From Maea johnstoni (Eukaryota; Annelida; Polychaeta; Spionida; Magelonidae): a DNA stretch of 64,000 nt. The notes below the pieces were generated by a model that saw only the letters and a list, made by a program, of their open reading frames with translations, was not told where the DNA came from and made no database searches. The translations under genes were made by a program, and so were the position numbers. The stretch is taken from NCBI GenBank assembly GCA_963942565.1, contig OZ012690.1, forward strand, positions 38,168,229 through 38,232,228. Direction: 5' to 3'. Shown here in pieces: positions 9,741-63,557 of this stretch. The number at the start of each line of letters is the position of its first letter. The stretch's first letter is position 1.

Positions 9741-10064
9741 GGCAACTCCAATTTAATTACTTGTCTCACAAGCTTTTTTTTGGAAAAAAAATCCTGTCAC
9801 ACTCAAAAAAAAAGAAAAAAAAGTTGACTTTGGTGTCTTACGGACGAAAGTGGTTTAAAATTTTCTGTCAGAATCCAAAAAAAAAAAAGGTTTTAAGAAT
9901 TTTAATTGTGAGGACAAAATATTCATGTTGAGAATTGGCTGTTAGAAACATCTCGCTACCAGTCCTAGTCGGCAGACTCTAAAAAAAAATAAGAAAATTT
10001 AAAAAACATTTTTCAACTAAAAAAAAAAAAAGCTCGTAAGACAAGTAATCAATTTGGAGTGGCC
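9741..10064. mobile_element. Tourist-like (PIF/Harbinger) MITE, copy 2
   Basis: Same ends (GGCAACTCCAATTTAATTAC and GGAGTGGCC) with the target duplication TAA (9738-9740 and 10065-10067). The interior is the same poly-A-rich body, shorter than copy 1. Confidence 0.85.
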
Positions 10065-10425
10065 TAACAGATGAATGAGTGCCCTTCAGATGCAGTAGGT
10101 TCACTGTGACTGTACTGTACATTGTGACCGTACATGTCTGCATGGTTTCACCTATTGTGCCATAAATAGCTTCAATGGATATTGCAGTACAGAGCCCCTA
10201 GGAGATGAATTTCTTACAATTTTACCAATAATCCTTTATGAAAATAGTGGAGGAAGTTTAAATGTGAACACGATATATTTCTGACAAAAAGGTCTTTCTA
10301 AAAATGTTTGAATGAGAAAAATTCATCAGACCCACATCAACAATGCAATTTCAGAGGTGATTAAAGATGGGAGGGGATGATTTTAGTTGGAACCTTAGAA
10401 AACTGGGTAATTTTTTCATCAAAAT

Positions 10426-10557
<132 letters not shown>

Positions 10558-10986
10558 TTAATTTAACCCATTTATGCCTGGAGATCTTCACAAATAATAT
10601 TTATCAGGATTCTAGATACTGCAGCTGGTTTGGAAGCAAACCGACATTCTCTAAATATGCAAAAGGGAGTCATTGATTCAGTTTTACTCAAAATTTTCTG
10701 AAAAAAGAACTGGTCAAATTGATGTCATCAGAATGGTCAGGAAACTTTTTAGGCAGTACAGAAATGAAGGGGAACCTCATAGTCACTTAAAAATGTGTGA
10801 AGATGTACTGCTTTGGCACTGATAATACGTCCTTAACCTACTGCCTTATTTTCTGATAGTTTTACCTAGAAACTTTGGGTACAGATGTCAGTTATATTGA
10901 CCCTATTGAGGTCGACCCCACCCATCTGTCTCTGCAGCTGATACGGTGGCGGTGATCTCGCATCCCAGTAGCCATCGTGAGCACTA

Positions 10987-11018
10987 CCAGCAGCAGCAGC
11001 AGCAGCAGCAGCACAGCT
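10987..11018 (+). repeat. (CAG)n microsatellite
   Basis: About nine CAG units (a continuous CAGCAGCAG run ending CACAG). No exon structure surrounds it. Confidence 0.9.
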
Positions 11019-11360
11019 AGCCTGCATCAACACGTGTTATTATGTGTAATTAGCAAGATAATTGCTGACTGTATCACATGATAATTGCACAAATTATCCA
11101 GGCTGATCATATCATCGTATAGGAGCTATTACCTGCACGATTACATCAATCTTTCATTTCCTATGTACATCATAATGGTTTGACTTGTTAGGTCATGAAT
11201 TGAAACGATGCACATGTATACTGACAAAAAAACTGAGAGCAAATGACTTTGTCTGAAAAATACATTACTCAATTTGGCGAATTTGCACTTATGTAATTAG
11301 CTCATACATGAATTTGGGGCCACTTGTGTCACATTATAATGGGGTCAAGGGCAATGAAAT

Positions 11361-11581
11361 TTAACCAATTGATGGCTGTAGTGACCAAAAAAGTGGCCAA
11401 ACAAGCCTGCCAATTTCAGTAAAATCTTTCAGGGAGGACATAGTTGGAAAAATATTTGGAGGAGGAATATCAATCGGAACACTACCAATGACTGTCCTTC
11501 AGATATCTAGCATAATGATTTTCCCAAGTTATTGTCATATTGAGGAACTCTTAAGCACTAATGCCATTAGTAATGGGTTAA
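11361..11581 (+). mobile_element. TTAA MITE family B copy
   Basis: TTAACCAATTGATGGC at the left and TAATGGGTTAA at the right. Internal GGCCAAACAAGCCTGCC and AAAATCTTTCAGG match the family body. Confidence 0.7.
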
Positions 11582-11664
11582 TGAAATGCTTTTAAAAACA
11601 TAAGGTAATAGTGTAGCAAAGTGCTACCATGGTGGGCTAGGTATGGATCAGGGTAAGGAAAACA

Positions 11665-12745
11665 AACACAGTTGTACACTATATAAGTTTATTTGAAGTT
11701 TTGTTTAATTACAGTCAGTTTCACCTTAAATGCATTGAGTAACTCTATTCGAAACAAATAAGTTAAGCTGCATTTAATGGTCAACTTTAGCCTGTTTAAA
11801 TCTTAGAATTTAGCAGGAAAAACAATAAAACAACTGAAAGTATTGTTAGATCTTATACTGAACGTCCAATCTGAATTAGTTTCTTAATTGAGCTTAAAAT
11901 TTTCAAAACGAAAAAAAAATAAAATACAAAAAAATTTAAATGCCAACTTTACTTCAACAGTATGTATAGAAGATGCATTTATTAAGGTTATATGGAAATG
12001 CCAGCCATATATGAGTATAAAATGATTAACAACAGAAAGTTGAACACGGATCTCCGTCTAGTTGACAGCAGCTGGCCTTAAGCTACATGTGTTACATGCA
12101 CTCCAAGTGACCACTGGTCATCCAGGCCAGAGATTGAGGGACACGGCTCTACAGGCTCTAGACAATACTACTCCCAAATATGTACAATTAGAAACAATCA
12201 AAAGAAGGCACTAGCATCCTCAAGACAAAAGAAACAAGGTTTTTTTCATAAGCAAGAGCAATCCGACTTCACAGTACTTTGAGCGATCAGAATTTTTTGC
12301 AACAGAATTTCTTAATAGAATATTTACTTTTTCAAGAAATTGCTGGAATGGTGAATGGAAGGCCTGTTATGGAATGTCCTGACATCACAGATGTAGCTAG
12401 CAAAACCAATGGAGTTCTTTATGATTTCCAATGATGACATCATAATTTTTGGTGACATTTTTAGTGACATCATCATTATCCGTGGTCATCCAGCAAAGGC
12501 ATCAACCCTTGCAGTAAGAATGTTCGTTGTTTGTTATTACGCGGAGATATAATAAAATCTGAAATGTGGTTTCCATTTCAGCGTCATAAGTCCCACCATT
12601 GGTTTCCATTGTTATATGCAGGGGTCATGATTTTGATACACATCCTTTCGTTGGTTGGTAATATGTACATCCACAGCTCCAAACACTGGCCAGATTCTTC
12701 ATCGCGTTACAAAGTGATGTGCCGGCGCAGTCCTGCTTGGCCATC
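11665..12745 (-). other. Beta-thymosin 3' UTR (inferred)
   Basis: Runs from the stop codon at 12746 to reverse-strand AATAAA hexamers at 11983-11978 and 11693-11688; the second is more distal. A long 3' UTR is usual for beta-thymosin genes. The body includes TGACATCA-like repeats at 12420-12480 and no ORF. Confidence 0.5.
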
Positions 12746-34503
<21,758 letters not shown>

Positions 34504-34640
34504 CTTTTTAAAGGGGTTAGTCTGGAGAGATGCGGATACCTGTTTGTCGAGGTAGCGATGCTGTCGCGTCCGTGCCCTGCGAGGAAGTGTCGCTCACACG
34601 CCCGACTCGCTCTTTCTAGACTGGTGGACCAGTCCATTCT
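34504..34640 (-). promoter_or_regulatory. Beta-thymosin non-coding first exon and promoter, copy 1
   Basis: On the minus strand a CpG-richer block (AGAGCGAGTCGGGCG, CGCTCACCCGCGC) leads to a strong donor AAAAAG|GTAAGG at 34504/34503, with no ATG ORF. This is the expected non-coding exon 1 of a beta-thymosin gene. The transcription start is not determined; no TATA box is evident. The inverted repeat GACTGGTGGACCAGTC lies inside. The block is repeated at 36605. Confidence 0.65.
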
Positions 34641-34899
34641 AGCGCGGGTGAGCGACGGATGAAAAACGGTGATGTCACTATGAGACTGATGACTCGCAGC
34701 ATGAGTAATTTTGTGTGAGGCAGAGGAATTTCAACATTTCGCATTTTCAATCAATCTTCTTGTTACTAGTTCCAGAGATTCTTTCCTGATAAACGGTCAT
34801 ATGTTTATTTTACTAGTTATTGGTATTAGGTAAATGAGTAACAAGACGTGGTTAGTTTTTGTGTTCAACTAGTCACACAGACCTCTGATACAGTCATGA

Positions 34900-35099
34900 N
34901 NNNNNNNNNNNNNNNNNNNNNNNNNNNNNNNNNNNNNNNNNNNNNNNNNNNNNNNNNNNNNNNNNNNNNNNNNNNNNNNNNNNNNNNNNNNNNNNNNNNN
35001 NNNNNNNNNNNNNNNNNNNNNNNNNNNNNNNNNNNNNNNNNNNNNNNNNNNNNNNNNNNNNNNNNNNNNNNNNNNNNNNNNNNNNNNNNNNNNNNNNNN
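34900..35099. other. Assembly gap, 200 N
   Basis: Exactly 200 N between the two near-identical 1.9 kb segments. Confidence 0.99.
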
Positions 35100-36999
35100 A
35101 TCATAAGCTGCTTGGTAAACATTAGGATAAACATGAGCTTAATTGTATCAATAATACCGTAATTGAAATGGTGAACTTAAAAGATGGGTTATTCCTAAAT
35201 TAATTGGGTTTAAACTATTTAGCAATTGAAGATGAGGGGTTAGACATGTGTATAGAAAAAATATTTGGAAAGAAATGTAGTAATTAGGAAAGCGTATTCA
35301 GCTTTGTAGATTTCTCTGCCCTCAAAATAGTGCAGGCATCAATTCTAATTTTGGGCACAAATATTTCCCATTAAAATGTGTTCATCTCATTAAAAATTAA
35401 GCAGGAGTTACTGAGTTCATATTGAAATGTGTCATTTGGTAGCATTGCCACTGTTTTAAATAACTTGGGAATACACAAATCGAATTTATCTAAAAAAGAT
35501 TATTTGAATGAGGATTGTACATGTAGGTTAAATTTCTATTAACATTTCTCATTCAAATATTTCCAGTGGATGGCTTCTTCAGAAAGACGTATCCAAAAAA
35601 GTCCAGTTTTTTTCAGGCCACTGCAAGGATGAACAGGTTTTGGATGTCAAGGCAAAGATTAAGTAGAACTAGAACCAGGAAGATACCCACTCCACTTAAG
35701 TTATATCGTTTAACCCATGCATGCCTGTAGCGACCAAAAACGCCAGACTATTTTGCAAAAATCTTTGCCATCAGAGCAATTATGTAGGTTGTAAAAAAAT
35801 TTAGATCTCAATTCAACCCACTGTCCTCGTTCAAATATGTGTATGTACATTTAATTCCCACCAAGAAGACCTTCCAATATCTAGTTCTCAATTCAACCCA
35901 CCATCCTCATTCAGATATTTTTATGTACATTTATTTCCCACCAAGAAGACCTTCCAATTGAATGTGATAGAGATATCGAATTGCTCTGTGAATTTGCAGC
36001 CAGGAACAGCAACAAAGGATGTCCCTACCCCCCCCCCCCCCCCCCCCTGCACCTGTATGAGTCATATATTGACTCACCCTGTCTCTGTGTAGACTAATTA
36101 GTCTAATCCTCGACTAATCCTTAACCCATCCATGCCAAGCACCACCGTAGTGTGACACATTAATAAAGAACTTGAAAAAATGAACAAAAAAATGGTTTGC
36201 ATATCACTACCTTTGGCCACCATCAATATAGCTTTCCAATATACATGTAGGATTGATTTCATTTTATGAGTTTTCAAAATGTCATCATCTAGAAATCTAA
36301 TCCAAGCTTGAATTTAAACAATGTGTCAGCGCGAAACGGATAAATAATCACATATCTATATTTAACTTTAAAAAAAAGCATTTGAGTGAATGCAATAAAT
36401 AATAATAAATTTAGGAGAGGATTTTGTCTGCAGCATCCTATATCTATATTCTAGATTGATTATGATTTCTATGGATGGATATCATCTCTCATCCTTTCAG
36501 GAACTGGATGATCCCAAACCTCACATTTAGCTGTGGTAGTATGCTAGAAATGAAGTCATACATGTGAAGCGGCATGCTAGAAACCAACTGCAAAATTGCC
36601 TTACCTTTTTAAAGGGGTTAGTCTGGAGAGATGCGGATACCTGTTTGTCGAGGTAGCGATGCTGTCGCGTCCGTGCCCTGCGAGAAAGTGTCGCTCACAC
36701 GCCCGACTCGCTCTTTCTAGACTGGTGGACCAGTCCATTCTAGCGCGGGTGAGCGACGGATGAAAAACGGTGATGTCACTATGAGACTGATGACTCGCAG
36801 CATGAGTAATTTTGTGTGAGGCAGAGGAATTTCAACATTTCGCATTTTCAATCAATCTTCTTGTTACTAGTTCCAGAGATTCTTTCCTGATAAATGGTAA
36901 TATGGTTATTTTACTAGTTATTGGTATTAGGTAAATGAGTAACAAAACGTGGTTAGTTTTTGTGTTCAACTAGTCACACAGAACTCTGATACAGTCATG
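35100..36999. repeat. Duplicated 1.9 kb segment, right copy
   Basis: It starts exactly at the end of the N run with ATCATAAGCTGCTTGG, which matches 33007 onward. Similarity ends at CAGTCATGA, the last bases before the gap in the left copy. Differences are scattered substitutions and small indels, including a longer poly-C run. Confidence 0.95.
36605..36745 (-). promoter_or_regulatory. Beta-thymosin first exon/promoter, copy 2
   Basis: Nearly identical to the block at 34504, with the same donor AAAAAG|GTAAGG at 36605/36604. It lies in the second half of the duplication that flanks the N gap. One of the two copies is probably an assembly product, so the true distance to exon 2 is uncertain. 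Confidence 0.6.
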
Positions 37000-37094
37000 A
37001 AGATGCAATAACATCATGATCCAAAATAATTAGTCAGGTCTAGAATGAGCCAGAAAGGTACATTGCCTCTGAATGGAACACGTAAAGTTACTTG

Positions 37095-37218
<124 letters not shown>

Positions 37219-37928
37219 TGAGTATATTTATGTATATATTCACAGTATCCAAGCAATACTAATTGAAATGACCTTTTCGTGATATGTAACAATATCACAA
37301 AAATAGAGAGCTTCTGGTATCGCACCATATCAAACAGAGACATAGTTCAATATTTAAGTATTTGTCTTTTTAAATGAGTTGAATTGACTTTTATGATTTT
37401 ATTCTTTTTTTCAGCGGGGAAATCAACCGACCGACGATTTAAAAAAAAACTGTGGCAGTTAAGTTCATTCTACAAACACCAATAGCTGGGCATGTTCGGG
37501 TACACATTTATCATAAGGGTATCAAACCATCGATGCCGCTGTAGGCCGGCTTATGTTTGGTTTAGTGGGTATCACTTTAAGGAAGAATGGTGCACGTACT
37601 GAATTTGAAAGGCATTAAGCCTACGAATGGAAAAAGAAACGGATAAATTTGAAGAGGAAGCAGGGAAATGCATTTTCGGACACTTAAGCCCTTAAGACTA
37701 TATTAGGTATGAAATGCAATATAGTCCAAGCCGGGAATCCAAGCTCTCAATTATTCCAGAATCACCATACCCTATGAGCGCATCTTATTTCCGTAATATC
37801 GGTACCGGTACACTTTATTATTTGAAACTAAATACTAATGAAATAGATCTAATGGGTGTGTTTATTCCATTTATATATATATAGATCTGGACAGCGTCGT
37901 TAAGGACCCACTATACTACCAGAACAAC

Positions 37929-38148
37929 TTAAGCCTTATGGCATGCTGCTGCCGTGCTGGTGGCTAATTTAGACAAAACAAAATTATTTGAAAAAAAGTG
38001 GAACCAAAATGGGAACCCTGACACATTGGTACTCATTCGATATTACTCGGCAAGAGCTTTCTAAATAATACCAACATGACAGGGTTTAGGTGAGTCTCAA
38101 ATATGTTTGTGCCTTGGACAAAAGTAGACTCACCATCACAAGGGTTAA
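37929..38148 (-). mobile_element. TTAA MITE family A copy, reverse
   Basis: TTAAGCCTTATGGCATGCTG at the left and CACAAGGGTTAA at the right, with TTAA at both ends. Confidence 0.8.
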
Positions 38149-38445
38149 TGATTAATCACTCAAACACAGGATAAGTGGTGGAGAGTTCTCGGTTGGATCG
38201 TGTTCATCAACAATTCTCATTAACTTGCGAAAATAAATTACGAAAAATTACAAAGAAATTACACGATAGCCAGACAGTCGCTATGGGATCAACAGTCATG
38301 ACATATTCGATAATAGAGTCATGCGGGATAGTACGATTTACTATGAAGATGAGGTATACTTATGCTGGCAAACCGGAACGTGTGGTTTAGGTAATATTCC
38401 CCTGTGCGCAGTCTGAGGTATGTTTATGCTGGTAAACCGACACTA

Positions 38446-38813
<368 letters not shown>

Positions 38814-39184
38814 CTGAATACTAGTATTCAAAACTATTTATAAAGGGCGTGGTGAACCTCGGAACCATGATGACTTGTATCAGAGAGGTAATCATATTAT
38901 GTGTTCCCGAACGGAGAACTTTCAGTTACATATCTCAAAATATCACTTTTGTGTCACACCATGTGTACAAGCCAGATGTAAATAATATTGGCAGTAGAGT
39001 TTTATCAGAGGCCATGTTTATCTTGCTCTATTGGATTGTGTTGGAATGCACAGAATAATAGCACCTCATTTCCTGTACATGTATAGGTCCACGAACAGTC
39101 CATGTCCGGAGCGGTGAGATCTCGGGCAACAGGCGCAAATATTAGAAGATATTTTCTGCCTTTTTTAAGTTTATTTCTTGGTAG

Positions 39185-39199
39185 ACCAGAGGGGGCGTT
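39185..39199 (+). promoter_or_regulatory. CTCF-like site (weak)
   Basis: ACCAGAGGGGGCGTTG resembles the core of the CTCF motif (CCA, then AGGGGGCG). Its position between two genes would suit an insulator, but one motif match is weak evidence. Confidence 0.2.
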
Positions 39200-39966
39200 G
39201 GGATTCCTGTTAGAAACATGACTTCCAAAATTTTAGTGAGAGGAACCTGTGGACTGGCGCAATATCACCAATAGCGCCATCTTTTAACGACAATGACATT
39301 TAGATAGATTCCGACTGGCACAACATTTGGTATACGCAAACATTATAAAAGTAGGGTAGGGAAAATTGAGTAAAAACAGCTCCAAATTATACAATTGTTA
39401 TAAATTTACATTTAAATGTCTTTCTTGTTGAAAGAAACTTTAAAGGCGACCGGTTGCTGGACTCCTCATTCGATATCTTTTCATTAAATATTAAATGAAA
39501 CCCTTTGTTGTGAACGAGCAAACACCAGAAATTCCTTTCAGGAAATAAAACAGTGGAACTAAAATATATTGTATTTCAGTTAAAGCATATTATTCCAACA
39601 GCCAACTCGACTGGTTCAAATATCAACAATCTTCAATATAGTTTAACCAGTTTCGCTATTTGTTAAACGCAATTAATTGTTAGCCAGCTATTCGACACCT
39701 CGTTCGGTTTTATCTGATACTAAGAAACCTCTTTCATGTGAACGTATATGTTTAAATGTGTTTATTTCTATACTTTTACAACTTATTCAGGGTGCAGTTC
39801 AATTTTCCTTGTGATTTCTGTACTTTGGGAACTAAAAGGTGACTTAATTGACAAAAAACATTAGTATCCACTAACAGGGTCAAATAAGGAAACACACAGT
39901 AAATTGCATTGAGTTACAGTAAACTTTTATTGTTCTAAGCTTAGATATACATTTCTAACATATCTC

Positions 39967-40185
39967 TTAACCCTTTCGCAGCTGGATGATATTTTGGTCC
40001 GAATAAATTGTTGCAAAAACGCTAGAAAATGAAAGCTGAAACCCTGACATATTGGTACTCATCTGGTAGCACTAAAAAAGAGCTTTCTAATGAGTACCAA
40101 CATGACAGGGTTTGGATCGATAGTTTTCAAAATTGTTGCTGTCTTGTGCTTCGGACAAAAGTAGCCCCAGCATTGAAAGGGTTAA
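39967..40185 (-). mobile_element. TTAA MITE family A copy, reverse
   Basis: TTAACCCTTTCGCAGCTGG at the left and CATTGAAAGGGTTAA at the right; TTAA on both sides. Confidence 0.82.
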
Positions 40186-42129
40186 AGAAGTTCATCTTCT
40201 TCTTAGTCACAAAACAAAGTGCACCATTCCATGATTAGGAATTGGTCATATACAATACCCGAATAAAATATATTCCATTCAATATTATTTTTCCAATAAA
40301 TTGAAAAGGAATGTCCTATGAGCACACGCTAAAAATGGGGCTATTCTTATCTTATTTACGAAACTGCTGCCACAATCCATGCCTCAAATGGGTATTTAGT
40401 CTACTGCACCCCCTGCTGTAGTAATTCTTAGATCTGATTAGCATGTTTGGGGCGGAGGAAACTGGAGTACCCAGAGAAAACCTCCGCCTAACACCAAATC
40501 ACAGTTTGTAGCAATTCCTCACACCACTTAGCTTTTGGGGCAGCCCCATTTCTGTGTTAAGTTGACATCACAGTACGATGTCAGTGGCAATGCCTTACGC
40601 CTCTCAGCTTTTGGAGCAGTCTCATTCCTGTGTTGATGAGAGACAGCAAGTAGTCATAGGCAACGCCCTAGACCATTCGGCTATTGAGGCAGCCCAGCCC
40701 CTTAATTCAGGCCCCAAAGCCCTGTTCTTAACCAACATAATAAAAGGTATACAATTACAATATTTATCTTACTGAGAACAAACTCACACATACTCGTGAC
40801 ACGAAAGTGTATTGCTACATATTGAAAACATTGAATAGTGTTCGATCTAATCTAAAAAGTAAACATACTGTCATAATGAAGATTTACTGAGATATTTACT
40901 ATTCCATGTCTAAATGAAATACAACCACGCTTACATCGGGCAAAAGAGGACCAAGGAAAAGAGTCCGAGATAACCGACGTCCAAATTGCGTTGTTATCTT
41001 TTAAGTAGATAGGAAAGATTTTGGACCAGTGATTTTGTCCGGCATACGTGAATATCCGAGGTAGGCGAGTCCGAGGTAACCGAGGTTGTTTTCTGTATGT
41101 AGCTAAAGGCCTATAGAGTGAATTTGATGTACATATATACCTCAACGTAACACACTGTTACCGTTTGGTATATTCAAAACTTAGCTATCATATATTTTAA
41201 AAAGAAAACGTATTCCGATCATTTATTTTGTTGTCAAAACGCGTTTGAAGGACACACAGTCTACAAACCTTGCAGAACAACATTTTCTATCATATAACAT
41301 ATTAAGCTAAAACTGGACGATTAGATAGTATTAGTGATACAATGGTGCTTTCAGATTAATCTGCACAACAAACCATTGAAGGAATGTTTTACCGGCATCG
41401 TCACAACAAGAATTTCAATCATATTGCGTAATAAAATGTGTAATTACATAGAAAGATTTAAGATGAATCTGCACAACAAACAATTATTGGAATGTTTACC
41501 TGCCACGCAATAGCCAGAATTTCAATCGAATAGTGTGGTAAAATGGGTTATTATATACAAATGTTTCATATAATTCTGTATAACAATCACACAATAAGAC
41601 TGCTTTTGGAGAGCCTTTGCGTTTGCCTGGTACTGCCCAATGCCGTATATATATACAGGGTTCACATTGGAAAAGCTCTCTGAGATACCAAAGAAACTTG
41701 CCACTACATTTAGGCAAAGACATATCATTTTAAACAAATTACACTTGTTTTTCGTTTAAATATATTTGCTTACACCTTACATGATTACGAAAGATAACTT
41801 CTGCGGACCTGTGTAAGACCGCGACGATGTCAAGGTATTCACAAACGCAGTGTCAACAATCATGTAGACGGTTGATTGAATTCACTTTAAATTGACCAGA
41901 AATACATGTCTTAAGTTATCACTAATATGCATTTAACAGCAAGCATTTACAGGTTCCACTTTGATAGGAAAGTGCCACATAAGCCGCCTTCTCCTAGAAC
42001 AAATAAACTGTTATTAAATACTAAGAAATATTATCCTACATACTGTAAAAGAGAAGTTATATTTCCCTATCTTAAATCTACTGACTTTGCAAATCTGAGT
42101 GATTCTCAATGTTCTATTCCCTGTTCTGA

Positions 42130-42700
42130 AAGCATCAAAAATTTACTTCCATCTTGATGTTTTTGCGCCAACTCATTGTTTACTTTGCGAGCTTGCTCGC
42201 ATTTCCCGCTTCTGCATTGGTAGGTTACATCGAGCTTCTAAATTTTCCAATGCAAATTCTCCGGAGGAATCTAGATCTACTCTGACGTCACTATCGCGCG
42301 AAATGTACTGGATTCGAAACCTGGCGGAACCTACTATTTGTTCAAGGTCGACATCGGCTTCTATTTTTGGTAAAATTTTATTTGAATATTCTTTCGAAAG
42401 CAACGGGGTGTAAGTGGAGGGGCTGGGTGGGAGGTAGGTGATCCTGCGTGCAACATAACCATTTGCCCCGTCGCAAGTGAATTTGGCAAAAAACGGCAAT
42501 GGGGCAAGCTGAACCAGACCCTGACTTGCCCCGCTCGGCAAGCAGTGTTTTGGGCAAAGTCCAATCTCACCTTTGTTTAACGGAGTGGCAGGGCAAGGGG
42601 TATTGTAGGCGGGGCAAGTCAACTTAAGGGGCAGCATGCCCCGCTCAAAAAGTAATGTTTTGCAACCTATATTGCACCCTGTGATCACCCTTTGTCTCTA
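42130..42700. other. GC/CpG-rich island with overlapping ORFs, unrecognised
   Basis: A local rise in GC and CpG: GACGTCACTATCGCGCG near 42282, followed by a block of repeated TTGCCCC/GGGGCAA motifs at 42460-42660. A 171-codon reverse ORF (42173-42688) and a 104-codon forward ORF (42099-42413) overlap it; neither shows a domain I know. It could be a promoter, an unrecognised exon or a GC-rich repeat. I assign no function. Confidence 0.35.
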
Positions 42701-43218
42701 GAGTTTAGTGAGATTGACCTACTTCCTCTCCACCTGAAGTTCGGTTGTGGGCGCCCGGTCTCCGCACAACTTTGTGTGTCCTTCCAAAATATTACACCCT
42801 CAATCCAAAATTTCACCTCTTGAATCTGGTCTTTCTGGATATGCCATTATCTTGCGAACAACTGGTTAAAACGAATAGCTTATGTATAGTAATCACTCAA
42901 CGCTATATCAGGACTGAAATAGCATTTACAAGCAGCCCTGTCACTAGTGTTTGCTACAAACCATAGGTACTGCTACATGTAGTACATATCAGCATAACAA
43001 GCAGTCACAATGAGCATTGCTGCGTACTGCTTAGTTGTCAACTACCCTGATAGTTTTAAATTGTTGTTATTATGCAATGATTTCAAGGAGTTGCTTCAGA
43101 CCTACTTTAGTACAGGCTGTGATTGGCAAACATGTATTTTAAAGATAATCAGTTAATATTCACCTGTAACTGTTTGTAAAATTTTAACTCACAGATATTT
43201 TCATGTTTGATTTCTTCT

Positions 43219-43300
43219 TGACAATCAATTGTAACAGATCAAAATATGGTCTGGCCACAACCCATGATGCAAAGGTTCCAGCCTGTACTGTGTTTAACTC
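43219..43300 (-). repeat. Partial copy of the PAN exon end, beyond the stop
   Basis: It matches 43327-43407 with several changes (GGTCTGGCCACAACCC and TTCCAGCCTGTACTGTGTT are shared). On the minus strand the copy keeps the exon frame open: CELNTVQAGT, then WVVARPYFDLLQLIV. It lies in the presumed 3' UTR. Confidence 0.88.
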
Positions 43301-43325
43301 ACAAGAATTTTCATCACCCTCGCCA

Positions 43326-62903
<19,578 letters not shown>

Positions 62904-62967
62904 GTCTGCAATGGTCTTTTTAGACTCAATAGCATTCGTTCAATAGTGTTGCCATGGAAGCAGTGGC

Positions 62968-62974
62968 ATTTATA
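62968..62974 (-). promoter_or_regulatory. TATA-like box of the FReD/PAN gene
   Basis: TATAAAT on the minus strand (CACTATAAATGCC), about 65 bp upstream of the start codon. This gives a plausible start site near 62940 and a short 5' UTR. Confidence 0.45.
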
Positions 62975-62976
62975 GT

Positions 62977-63557
62977 GAAAAACAAAACGTTCATTGATTA
63001 CACTCTGACCTTTGCAAAAAGGTCACTTGGTAAAAGTAATGCACCATGGCCGTATACAGAAACGTGTAATGTGTTGTCGTGCAATTCCTCATCGATATTT
63101 TGATCATAGTTATTGTCATCACGATCATGAGATTTCATTTCCTGATCTCAAATACATATCTGTATTGTCCTCTGAACCCTGGAATGTTAGTCAGGGTATG
63201 TGAACCCTTCAGATGTGTACATTCAAACATCAGATTAAAGCATTAATCTAAAATGCCAATAATGTATATATCAGATTCAAACCCTTACTTTCCATGCCCT
63301 TAAAAGAAGTGGATCTTTATCTATTATCAGTGATACCGCTAATCCAATGTTGAGATGTCAAAAACTTGGACTGGACTACGTGCATGTCCTTCAGTATATC
63401 ATAGAATATCATTATATAGATAGATAGAAATACAGACCGACAGACAAGTTAGATGTTAGATAATAATAGATATACATTTGAACAAATACGTGTTTCCATT
63501 ATTGAAAAGGTCGTACTTTTTGTAGTAACGATATTCTGTGATATACTGAAGGACACG
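62977..63557. other. Upstream flank of the FReD/PAN gene
   Basis: No second gene is seen. A short (TAGA)n stretch lies at 63416-63430. The sequence between the TATA-like box and the duplicated segment is AT-rich and otherwise unremarkable. Confidence 0.5.

Noticed and set aside
39240-39300. Reverse-strand AAGATGGCGCTATTGG as a gene start
   Set aside because: It gives a 15-codon ORF without a convincing donor; YY1-like motif only.
41927-42157. 74-76-codon forward ORF
   Set aside because: An acceptor-like TTTACAG precedes it, but there is no recognisable domain, partner exon or conserved phase; left within the GC-rich island and intergenic notes.
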